A DNA stretch of 33,311 bases from Phycisphaerae bacterium (lineage in GTDB: Bacteria; Planctomycetota; Phycisphaerae; UBA1845). How positions within the stretch are numbered: position 1 is the stretch's first letter; each line of letters starts with the position of its first letter. The stretch spans positions 1-33,311 of the forward strand of contig JAJDDP010000118.1 in the NCBI GenBank assembly GCA_029260235.1, given 5' to 3'. Shown piece by piece: positions 24,795 through 32,408 of the stretch. The notes beneath the pieces were generated by a model. It ran no database searches. It was not told the origin of the DNA and saw nothing but the letters and a program-made list of their open reading frames with translations. The position numbers and the translations under genes were made by a program.

Positions 24795-26120
24795 ATGAAC
24801 GTGGGCCACGTCCTAACCTCAATCTGCCTCGCAGCCCCGACTCTCGCCGTCTCATCGGCATTGGCCGAGCCGGTCATTCCCGATACTCCTGCTGGGAAAA
24901 TCGTCGCCGCGTACTTCAAAGCATTCAACTCCGGTGACGATGATACGGTCCGCGCCTTCCACCAGGCGAACACGGCAGCCTCATCGATGCGCCGAGTTTC
25001 CATCGACGAGCGGATCACCAGCTACCGCAATAGATTCAACGATTGGGGTGTGGTCGAGATCAAGCAGGTCATCGACGGCGGTCCCTACGGCCTTCTGGTG
25101 GTCGTCCAAACTCAGAATGGGGCAGATCTGTACGACTTGACCTTCGACCTTGAGACAGAAACGCCGCACAAGCTGCTCGGGAATCGAGTGGCAGGGCCGT
25201 TTGATCCCAAAGTCGGGTCAGCCGGCGCCAGAACCATCACCGACAAGACCAAAGAGACCGCGGTCAACCGCATCGCCGACGAACTCATCCGCGCTTATGT
25301 GTTTGAAGACGTGGGCCAGCAGATGGCCAGCGATCTTTCCAAGCGCCTCGCCGCGGGCGAATATGACAAGCTTGGCAACGCCTATCAGTTCTCTCAGCAG
25401 CTGACCACCGACTTGCGGGCCATCTGCCACGATCTGCACCTGCGGGTTAGACCTCGCGTACCGCGCCGTCGCTCGGGTCAGTCTCCAAACGCTGGACGCC
25501 GCCCCGGCGCGGACAACCACGGCTTCATCAAAGTCGAGGTCTTGCCAGGTAACGTCGGCTATATCAAGCTCACCGAATTCGCCGGCACACCCGAAGTCGA
25601 AATCCCCGCCGCTGCCGCCATGGCCTTCGTAGCTGATACCGATGCGCTGATCTTCGACCTCAGGCAAAACGGTGGCGGTTCGCCCCACACCATCAATTTC
25701 CTGAGCGGTTACCTCTTTGATGAGCGCGTTCACCTCAACACCTTTGACAACCGTCTGGAAGGTCGAAGGGATACCTACTCGCGCACCGACGTCCCTGGCA
25801 AACGCTATGGCCAGCAGAAACCGGTGTACGTCCTGACCAGTAGTCGCACCTTCTCAGCCGCTGAAGAGTTCACCTACAACCTCAAGCATCTAAAGCGGGC
25901 TACCATCGTCGGCGAAACCACCGGCGGGGGAGCGCATCCAGTGACTGGCTATACCGTCAACAAGTACTTCGAGATGTCGGTTCCCTTTGCGCGGGCAATC
26001 AACCCGGTGACCAAGACCAATTGGGAAGGTATCGGCGTAATCCCCCACGTCGAAGTGCCAGCCGACCAAGCCCTCGAGAGGGCGCACGAACTGGCTCTCC
26101 AAGAGACGTCCGGCTCGTAG
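24795..26120 (+). CDS. Secreted S41-family peptidase (IRBP/Tsp-like)
   Basis: The 441-residue protein starts with a signal peptide (LTSICLAAPTLAVSSALA before EPV). An N-terminal accessory region (TPAGKIVAAYFKAFNSGDDDTVRAFH) resembles SnoaL/DUF3887-type domains. Then comes the S41 tail-specific protease domain of the retinoid-binding-protein type: VGYIKLTEF, ALIFDLRQNGGG, VYVLTSSRTFSAAEEF with the nucleophile Ser354, and IVGETTGGGAHP. No PDZ domain is evident. ATG at 24795 follows AAAGGGA and fits the signal peptide; an upstream in-frame start at 24768 does not. It probably trims exported proteins; the substrate is unknown. Confidence 0.92.
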   Translation: MNVGHVLTSICLAAPTLAVSSALAEPVIPDTPAGKIVAAYFKAFNSGDDDTVRAFHQANTAASSMRRVSIDERITSYRNRFNDWGVVEIKQVIDGGPYGLLVVVQTQNGADLYDLTFDLETETPHKLLGNRVAGPFDPKVGSAGARTITDKTKETAVNRIADELIRAYVFEDVGQQMASDLSKRLAAGEYDKLGNAYQFSQQLTTDLRAICHDLHLRVRPRVPRRRSGQSPNAGRRPGADNHGFIKVEVLPGNVGYIKLTEFAGTPEVEIPAAAAMAFVADTDALIFDLRQNGGGSPHTINFLSGYLFDERVHLNTFDNRLEGRRDTYSRTDVPGKRYGQQKPVYVLTSSRTFSAAEEFTYNLKHLKRATIVGETTGGGAHPVTGYTVNKYFEMSVPFARAINPVTKTNWEGIGVIPHVEVPADQALERAHELALQETSGS

Positions 26121-26270
26121 TGACGGCGGCGCGAGTAGCTACTGCTGTTCCACGCCTAATTCCTCGCGTATTGTGGTGCAGGCTCGCCGCCTACGCGGGC
26201 ATGACGCGTGCTCAGTTCGCCGAATAGTGGGATGCAAAGATCAATCCGCAATCATTGGCGTGGCAATGCA

Positions 26271-27089
26271 CTAGGTAAGCCAGCTGCCGTACAACTGTGG
26301 TCGGCGATCTCTCCAGAACAGCCTCCGGGCGGTAGATTTGGCGCAGGTGCTAAGGGCGCACTCTGTCACTAGAAGTTCTTCCTCGCCCTGAGCAGCCCGG
26401 GCTAGCACCGTGCCTTCGTGACTTGCGACGAAGGACTCCCCGGCAAAGTTGAGACGCTCTTCAGCACCGACGCGGTTGCACAAGGCGACGAAGTAACCGT
26501 TCTGAAACGCGGCGGTCCGCACCTCAGCCTCATACAAGCCCTCGGGCCATTCGCCGACGGCACCCGCCTGCGGAATGATGACCAACTCCGCTCCGCCGAC
26601 GCCAAGCGCCCGCATGTACTCGGGGTAGTGGCGGTCATAGCAGATGGCTACACCCACTTTGCCGACCTGAGTGTTATAGACCGGTGCTCCCCGGTCGCCC
26701 GGTTGGTAGTAAGACTGCTCATGGAAGCAGTCGAACTCAGCGATATGAACCATCCGCGTCACGCCCAGCAGCGAACCGTCGGCGTCGATGACCGGTGAGC
26801 TGTCAAAATACCGACCAGCTTGGTCAACCTCATAAAGATTAAACACCGTAACCAAACCCAATTCCCGAGCAGCCGCAGACAAACAGTCGGTAGTAGGTCC
26901 AGGAATAGTCTCCGCCAGCCCGGTCGCGTCGAATTGAGGAAACTGAGGGAAGAATGGCTGAAACGCCAACTCCGGAAAAGCAATGATCCCAACCGCCCGA
27001 TCAGCCGCCTCCCGCATACAAGCAACAGCAAGACGCCGGGCTTCAACAATATCCCCAACAGCCTTCATTTGAGCTAGAGCAACTAGCAT
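26271..27089 (-). CDS. Nitrilase-superfamily carbon-nitrogen hydrolase
   Basis: The 272-residue protein resembles N-carbamoylputrescine amidase and beta-ureidopropionase-type amidohydrolases. The Glu of the triad is Glu40 (IIAFPELAF), and the nucleophile is Cys150 (VGVAICYDRHYPEYMRAL). The lysine expected before the conserved His (RKxHIP in relatives) is Met113 here (VTRMVHIAEFDCFHEQ). Other matching blocks are YYQPGDRGAPVYNTQVG and GLYEAEVRTAAFQNGYFVALCNRVG. ATG at 27089 has TAGGAGAT upstream and starts at the conserved N-terminus (LVALAQMKA). Either this is a subfamily with altered chemistry or the Lys is supplied otherwise. Substrate unknown. Confidence 0.87.
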   Translation of the reverse strand: MLVALAQMKAVGDIVEARRLAVACMREAADRAVGIIAFPELAFQPFFPQFPQFDATGLAETIPGPTTDCLSAAARELGLVTVFNLYEVDQAGRYFDSSPVIDADGSLLGVTRMVHIAEFDCFHEQSYYQPGDRGAPVYNTQVGKVGVAICYDRHYPEYMRALGVGGAELVIIPQAGAVGEWPEGLYEAEVRTAAFQNGYFVALCNRVGAEERLNFAGESFVASHEGTVLARAAQGEEELLVTECALSTCAKSTARRLFWRDRRPQLYGSWLT

Positions 27090-27271
27090 GGGAGATCTCC
27101 TACTGGTGGGGCAACAAACTGGCGAATACCCGCTCCCGCAAGAATAGCGGGCATCAGTCGCGGGGGTCAATTACAGTTTGGCGTGCTTGACCTCACCCAC
27201 ACACCCCGTACCATCACCCCATCTGAGTCGGGCCGATTCGGAATACACTTCTAGTCCTGGAGACTTTTGCG

Positions 27272-27880
27272 ATGATCGATACATCCCTACGATTTTTGTG
27301 CGTACTTGGACTTACTGCTGGCTTAGCCTTTGTTGGCAGTGGCTGTGCTACTGGCGGCGGGGGAGGCGGCGGCGGTGGTGACGATGCTATGGATGGCGGC
27401 GGGGGGGATGATGACGGCGCTGGCGACGATAACGGGACGGGCAATGACGGAATGGATGATGTCATCGCTGGGGCTGGCCTCAACTTTACGGCAATGCTCA
27501 CAGGTGGCAATGAGCGTCCCGACCAAGTCGAGACCGACACGACTGGTTCAGCCAGCGTGGTCACCAATGAAGCCATGGATGAATTTAGCTACACCATCGA
27601 CGTTGAGAACGGTGTCAACGTGAGTGCCGCCCACATTCACGAAGGCGGCCCCGAGGACGCGGGCGGCGTTGTGGTCGGCCTCTTCTCTGGCGGTGAGGCG
27701 TCGGTCAACGGTCAGTTGGTGCAAGGTACGATCACCGCAGCTGACCTATCCGGCTCACTCGCAGGTGGGACGATTGCAGATTTGATCGAGCTAATCGAAT
27801 CGGGCAACGCCTACGTCAATGTGCACACCGACGCGAACCCAGGCGGAGAAGTTCGAGGCCAACTCGTCCTCGGTGGATAA
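27272..27880 (+). CDS. CHRD-domain lipoprotein
   Basis: The 202-residue product has a lipoprotein signal (LGLTAGLAFVGSGC, lipobox Cys25), a low-complexity Gly/Asp linker (about 29-66) and a CHRD domain at the C-terminus: FTAMLTGGNERPD, AAHIHEGGPEDAGGVVVGLF and YVNVHTDANPGGEVRGQL. CHRD domains, named from chordin, are beta-rich modules found in many bacterial secreted proteins; their role there is unknown. ATG at 27272 fits the signal. The gene converges with the lipoprotein at 27977-29728, which has a similar Gly-rich linker after its lipobox. Confidence 0.92.
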   Translation: MIDTSLRFLCVLGLTAGLAFVGSGCATGGGGGGGGGDDAMDGGGGDDDGAGDDNGTGNDGMDDVIAGAGLNFTAMLTGGNERPDQVETDTTGSASVVTNEAMDEFSYTIDVENGVNVSAAHIHEGGPEDAGGVVVGLFSGGEASVNGQLVQGTITAADLSGSLAGGTIADLIELIESGNAYVNVHTDANPGGEVRGQLVLGG

Positions 27881-27976
27881 GGATCTCCAAGCGGCGTAGC
27901 GGAGACGGCGGCAGAAGCGGTCATCCGCTGCGCGCCAGTGCAAATTGACCGCTTCGAGCAAAGTCCGAAATCCGTC

Positions 27977-29728
27977 TTAGTTTGCTTCGCACTGGCTCTG
28001 AAACACTTGATCCACGCCGAAATTAGTTCCGTTGTGCGTACCTGCTAGGATGAAGCTTGCTAGGACCGGTCGAAAGAAATCGGAAAAACCACCGCATAGC
28101 GAGTCGGCTGCATCCTCTGGAAAATCGAATCGGTCTTGGCTGAACGGTGTCCACTGGGCCAGCAGTTCAGGATCGATGCCTCCTCCCGGGAGGCTGCTCA
28201 GCAACGGGGGATCGCCGATCGCACTCTCCAGCCGGACGGTCAGGTAACCACCCTCCATACTCCCATAGTTGGTCACCAGCATGACGACGTATGCGTCGGG
28301 CTCTTGAGGCTCGAAGCCATCGACGAACTCGGGGGTCAAGCAGCGTTGTTCGGCGGTGCAGGTGTCGGTTTCGGGGAATCCGTCGCCGTCGATGTCTTCG
28401 CCGTGACAACTGTTGCCGACCTCGCGATCCACATTGGGCCTAATGGCTGAGGCGGCGCCACTCTTGAGCCTCCAAATCTGCCGGCTCGAATAGCGCGTTT
28501 CTAGACCTACGTCCAACGCCTGGAGCAAAACGTTGGCCCCAACAAAATATTCCGCATCAATGTCGGCGGTGAATAGGCCACTCCAGCGGTCGGCGTTAAT
28601 GACGGTGATGTTGCCACTAGCGGCCGATTGGACCTCGGCCACATGGGCGGGCAGGTCGCCGCCGGCAAAATACCAGACGATGTCGCCAGGCATGGCATCG
28701 ACATCGGCAGATACGCGTTCCAAGGCGTCGGAGTTTCGTAAGGCATCAAACCAATTCGATGGGGCGGCGTTCCAATTCGCGCCGTCATTGAACTCGCGAA
28801 AGACGAACCCGGCACAGTTAAAGGTGCGGGTGGGTTCACCCTGCCAAGTCACGCCAGGAACGTTTGGGTCGGTGAAATCAACAGGTGTGCCCCCGCCGGC
28901 CAGTACACGGGCTGATTCGTCGTCGATGTCTTGCTGGCGGATTAGCGTATCGCTGGGCAATATGGTGCCGGACAGCTTGATGGGCTGCCCCGCTTGTGGG
29001 TGATCGGCGGGCCAAACGGCGTCGGTGCCGTCAGCTTTTTTGACGATGAATTCTCGATAGCATACTTGGAGGTTTCCTTTGGAACGCGTGCCATCGCTTG
29101 ACGCCGTGGCTTTTAATGAACCACCACGAGCGGCTGTGATGGTTTCTTCTATGTCCGAGGCATGATAGAAGAAAGTCGGGCTTAGGGTCATCCCGGTCAT
29201 GGATCGAACGGCGTGGGTGACGCCGGCAAGGGTGGCGGGTAGGGCGTTGGTGATGTTGCGATCCAAAAAATCGACCAGCCGACCGACGGAGGCGGGGTCG
29301 TTGATTTGTTCCAAGGCATAGGCAAGTAGGAAGAGCTCCTCGTCTTGATCGAAGGTGGGTGAACCATCGAAGCGGCTGAGCGAGGCTTCGGTGGCCTGCG
29401 ATCCTCCGGCGACCAAGTCATCCACTTGGCCGAAGAGGCCAGGCATCAACACACGTTTGGCGGCGATGCTGTCGCCGGCATAGCGAAACGCTTCAGGTAC
29501 AGCTTGCTCTTCGACCAGCGATTGGACGGTTTGCTCATTTGGATCGGTGGTCCCTTGGCCACCGCCGCCACCGGTGTCTCCATCGGTTGGCGGTTCACCG
29601 CTCGGGGCATCGCCCCCGCCACTGCTCCTGGAGCCGGCATCGGAAACGCTGACAGTGCAGCCTGCCCACAGCGGAACCAAGGCCATGGCTACGACCAGCA
29701 CGCCCATTGATTGTCGATGATCAGACAT
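27977..29728 (-). CDS. Large lipoprotein with CHAP/NlpC-like Cys-His core
   Basis: The 583-residue product has a lipoprotein signal (MGVLVVAMALVPLWAGC), then a Ser/Gly/Thr-rich linker. A helical region (QEELFLLAYALEQ-like, VGRLVDFLDR) follows. The middle part contains TRTFNCAGFVFREF, then DAMPGDIVWYF and PAHVAEVQS, the Cys, GD and His elements arranged as in CHAP and NlpC/P60 cysteine hydrolases. The C-terminal third has two Asp-rich stretches (DIDGDGFPETDTC) and no recognised domain. ATG at 29728 follows AAGGGAG by 7 bases and gives a proper lipoprotein signal; the frame is open back to 29830. Peptidoglycan or peptide hydrolysis is a possibility, not shown. Confidence 0.8.
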   Translation of the reverse strand: MSDHRQSMGVLVVAMALVPLWAGCTVSVSDAGSRSSGGGDAPSGEPPTDGDTGGGGGQGTTDPNEQTVQSLVEEQAVPEAFRYAGDSIAAKRVLMPGLFGQVDDLVAGGSQATEASLSRFDGSPTFDQDEELFLLAYALEQINDPASVGRLVDFLDRNITNALPATLAGVTHAVRSMTGMTLSPTFFYHASDIEETITAARGGSLKATASSDGTRSKGNLQVCYREFIVKKADGTDAVWPADHPQAGQPIKLSGTILPSDTLIRQQDIDDESARVLAGGGTPVDFTDPNVPGVTWQGEPTRTFNCAGFVFREFNDGANWNAAPSNWFDALRNSDALERVSADVDAMPGDIVWYFAGGDLPAHVAEVQSAASGNITVINADRWSGLFTADIDAEYFVGANVLLQALDVGLETRYSSRQIWRLKSGAASAIRPNVDREVGNSCHGEDIDGDGFPETDTCTAEQRCLTPEFVDGFEPQEPDAYVVMLVTNYGSMEGGYLTVRLESAIGDPPLLSSLPGGGIDPELLAQWTPFSQDRFDFPEDAADSLCGGFSDFFRPVLASFILAGTHNGTNFGVDQVFQSQCEAN

Positions 29729-29814
29729 ACCCACACTCCCTTCAAACCAGGCATCTAGAAATGCCAGCCCGTGGGTGCCAACGGATAGGCTGACCCTGGC
29801 TGGAAGGCCCGCTT

Positions 29815-29836
29815 CCGGTAGTGTAAACACTTTACC
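29815..29836. promoter_or_regulatory. Possible operator palindrome in a divergent gap
   Basis: The sequence CCGGTAGTGTAAACACTTTACC contains two overlapping inverted repeats, AGTGT-AA-ACACT and GTAAA-CAC-TTTAC. It lies between the divergent lipoprotein (start 29728) and TPR gene (start 29973), a natural place for a shared operator. A second CCGGTAAA follows about 12 bases later. No promoter pair was fixed. Confidence 0.25.
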
Positions 29837-29972
29837 CAGGTCCGGTAAATACGGGATGCAAATAACTCGGAGATCGGGGCTTGGTCCTCCGGCAGCGATT
29901 TTGGCATTGTCGGTGGGTCGTTTTGTATCGTACGGTTTCTTGTGGGTCCGCGCGTGGGCTCTGGGAGATCAG

Positions 29973-31478
29973 ATGACGATTAGTCCCGTCTCATCAGCTG
30001 TTGGGGGGATGAGTCTACTAGGGTCGGCCCGAAGTCCGAGCAGTTCATCGGGCGCTGGGTTTGGCCCCGCGTTTGCGCTGGGCGGATCTGCTCCGATTCA
30101 GATGCAAGGCTACGATGCGTACGGTCAGCAGCTGGCAGCCAAGCGGTCGGCTGTATCGGGTCCGGCATCGTCGTCCAAAGCAGCCAAAGAACGCCTCGCC
30201 ATTCTCCATAGAGCAGCGGCCAAGATCGATACGGGCTTCACTGAGTCAGGAAGGGCCGACGCCGAAACACTATTGGCCAAGAATGGATCCGACACAACTG
30301 CCCTCCGATTGGTCGCACACTCCTACCTGGCTGAGAAGAATTACGAAGAGGCAGAACGCGCTTACACCAAAGCTCTCGCGCTAGCCCCCGACAGTGCCCG
30401 ACTTAGAGGGGACGTCGAGAACATGCGCGAACTACAGAAGAGCGACGACGAAGTGATCAGGCTCGCAAAGCGAAAGATCAAGAACGGTCAGCGTCGAGAG
30501 GACGGCCTGCGCCTGCTGATCCACTTAACCGATCGTAGTCCCAACAACACGGATGCGTACCTGGCTTTGGCAGAAGGCTTCCGATCGGCACGTCAAACCT
30601 TCGAAGTGATCGGCGCTGTGCAAGAGGCTGTGCGGTCCGCGGGTTCAGAGGATATGGGCCGGGTCATTGAATCAGCCCAGAACTTGGTGGACGATAATCC
30701 AGACGTCGGCTTGACCCACAACATTCTCGGCAGGGCACTTCAAAAGGCTGGTTCGTTCCGCCGAGCGATCGGTGAGTTGGATCAGGCAGTAAAGATCGCC
30801 CCGGACAACTCTGCCTATAGAGAAGATTTGGCCAGTGGCTATGTCGCCCGGGCAAAGAAACGGCTCGGCATCGGAGATATGTTTTCTGCCCAATCCGACA
30901 TCCGCATGGCTGAGTCAATCGATCCTGCCAACGACGGAATAGATCTAGTTCAAGGACAGTTCGCTCTAGCCCAGGGCAAGAAATCGATCCTAGCCGGCCG
31001 CTACAGTGATGCCCTCGCAAAGCTGAACACGGCTGACAGCAAAGGACCGAAGGATGCTCAGTTCCGCAGGGCGCTTGCAGCCAGTTTTATTCAGGTCGCC
31101 TCGCGTTTCGACAGCGCCGGGTCGGACGAACAGGCCTTTACTAGTTTTGCCAAGGCGCTCAAACTCGACCCGTCCTCCCTGCTCGCAAAACGCAAGGTCG
31201 GCGAGCTAGGCCATCAGGAAGGATTGGCTGCCATCGATAGGCTGGACTACGATTCAGCCATCTCCCACCTCGATCAAGCGTATGAGACTTCTCGAACCAA
31301 CGACGCATACCGGACTGATCTAGCCCGGGCCTATGACCTTCGAGGTGAGCTCATGCTCAGCGCGGGCAAGCTAGACGAAGCCCTCGCCGACTTCAAAAGA
31401 GGGTTCAGTCTCGACTCAAGCAACCAATCGCTCAGCGCAAACCTCAGCTCAACCCTGAATGCCGTAGCGGCCGCATAG
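29973..31478 (+). CDS. TPR-repeat protein
   Basis: The 502-residue protein has a Ser/Gly/Ala-rich, probably disordered first 60 residues, then many tetratricopeptide-like helical pairs, for example TALRLVAHSYLAEKNYEEAE, ILGRALQKAGSFRRAIGELD, KKSILAGRYSDALAKL and RGELMLSAGKLDEALADF. TPR arrays bind other proteins; the partner is unknown. No signal peptide or membrane segment is visible, so it is likely cytoplasmic. ATG at 29973 has GGGAGA 5 bases upstream; an open frame reaches back to 29775 but lacks a good start. It stands alone, opposite to the CHAP-like lipoprotein. Confidence 0.85.
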   Translation: MTISPVSSAVGGMSLLGSARSPSSSSGAGFGPAFALGGSAPIQMQGYDAYGQQLAAKRSAVSGPASSSKAAKERLAILHRAAAKIDTGFTESGRADAETLLAKNGSDTTALRLVAHSYLAEKNYEEAERAYTKALALAPDSARLRGDVENMRELQKSDDEVIRLAKRKIKNGQRREDGLRLLIHLTDRSPNNTDAYLALAEGFRSARQTFEVIGAVQEAVRSAGSEDMGRVIESAQNLVDDNPDVGLTHNILGRALQKAGSFRRAIGELDQAVKIAPDNSAYREDLASGYVARAKKRLGIGDMFSAQSDIRMAESIDPANDGIDLVQGQFALAQGKKSILAGRYSDALAKLNTADSKGPKDAQFRRALAASFIQVASRFDSAGSDEQAFTSFAKALKLDPSSLLAKRKVGELGHQEGLAAIDRLDYDSAISHLDQAYETSRTNDAYRTDLARAYDLRGELMLSAGKLDEALADFKRGFSLDSSNQSLSANLSSTLNAVAAA

Positions 31479-31614
31479 AATCAATTCCTGTCGAATTTGT
31501 TCACCTGAGACGCCGTTCTGATGGCTCGCCCAATTCTTCCACCTCGGTGTAGCTTGCCCCGCGTGCTGTCTACGGTAGTACGCTGGCGAATAACAACATC
31601 GTTTGGAGACAAGC

Positions 31615-31823
31615 ATGAGCACTAAGCGGGCAGTGCCGGCCTATTCGGTCGGGTTGGACACCTCAGCCATCGCGGTCACGACGACGACTTCCGCGTGATC
31701 AAGATCTTCATCAAGGTCTGCAGTGGTGTGCTCGCTGCAAATGGGCAACTCCGACCTGACGTGATTGATCGGGATGATCTCCTGATTGCCGCTGATGGCG
31801 AACTTGCAGAGTCAGCCGCGTGA
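31615..31823 (+). pseudogene. Probable frameshifted small gene
   Basis: ATG at 31615 follows GGAGA (31605-31609) and codes 27 residues (MSTKRAVPAYSVGLD...) to a TGA at 31696-31698. A second frame, open from 31626 to a TGA at 31821-31823, gives a plausible continuation (FGRVGHLSHRGHDDDF, then VIKIFIKVCSGVLAANGQLR). A single frameshift near 31640 would join them into about 68 residues. Family not recognised. The rest of the 31479-31882 gap holds nothing else seen. Confidence 0.3.
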
Positions 31824-31882
31824 ACTGGTCTAGCTAGTTTCCATGCACTGCGGATCCCTTTCCTACGGGCTGCGTTGAGCGT

Positions 31883-32251
31883 CTATTGGCACTCGCCTTC
31901 GTGGTCGATGGATACTTCAGCCGTCATTGCAAAGCAGCTATTGGCGTAGGTTTCCCCATCGCAGCCGCAAACCGGGCTAAATATCTCGGTGCAGGTTTCG
32001 GGCGTGGCTGTGCATACGCCAGCACGGCCCTCGTCCTCGCACGTCCCAGTTGCGAATTGGCAGTATTCCCGAGAGGCACACTGATTCCCATCGAGTGTGC
32101 AGGCGGTGACCACATCCGACGCATCCACATTGGCGTCCACATCGACGCGCACCAGATTGTTGCAGCCATAGACGATCATCAGCATCGTTGTCCAAGCAAC
32201 GAAGAGAATGGCGCGGAGGGACCAATCCCGAGCGCGTGGGGACGGCTTCAT
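31883..32251 (-). CDS. Lipoprotein with Kazal-type inhibitor domain
   Basis: The 122-residue protein has a lipoprotein signal ([18 protein letters not shown]), an Asp-rich stretch, a first Cys-rich segment ([21 protein letters not shown]), and a C-terminal Kazal-like domain: [20 protein letters not shown], then [12 protein letters not shown] and SIDHEGEC. The PVCGCDGxTYxNxC pattern is the Kazal hallmark; such domains inhibit serine proteases. ATG at 32251 follows AGGAG by 7 bases; an in-frame start at 32269 is less likely. Serine peptidases in the same window (S9 and S41 genes) are not adjacent, so no partner is implied. Confidence 0.88.
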   Translation of the reverse strand: MKPSPRARDWSLRAILFVAWTTMLMIVYGCNNLVRVDVDANVDASDVVTACTLDGNQCASREYCQFATGTCEDEGRAGVCTATPETCTEIFSPVCGCDGETYANSCFAMTAEVSIDHEGECQ

Positions 32252-32408
32252 GGTGATGCTCCTGTCCACGATTCAAAATGATAGAGCCGGATCAGCCAAG
32301 GGTTGTTGTTCGAAGCCCGCGCCGCCCGCTCTAATAGCGTGAACAGTATTTAGGATCGCCAAGTGTCCGGCTAGCCTGCATCCTGCGAGAGTGCCAAGTC
32401 GGTGCTAT

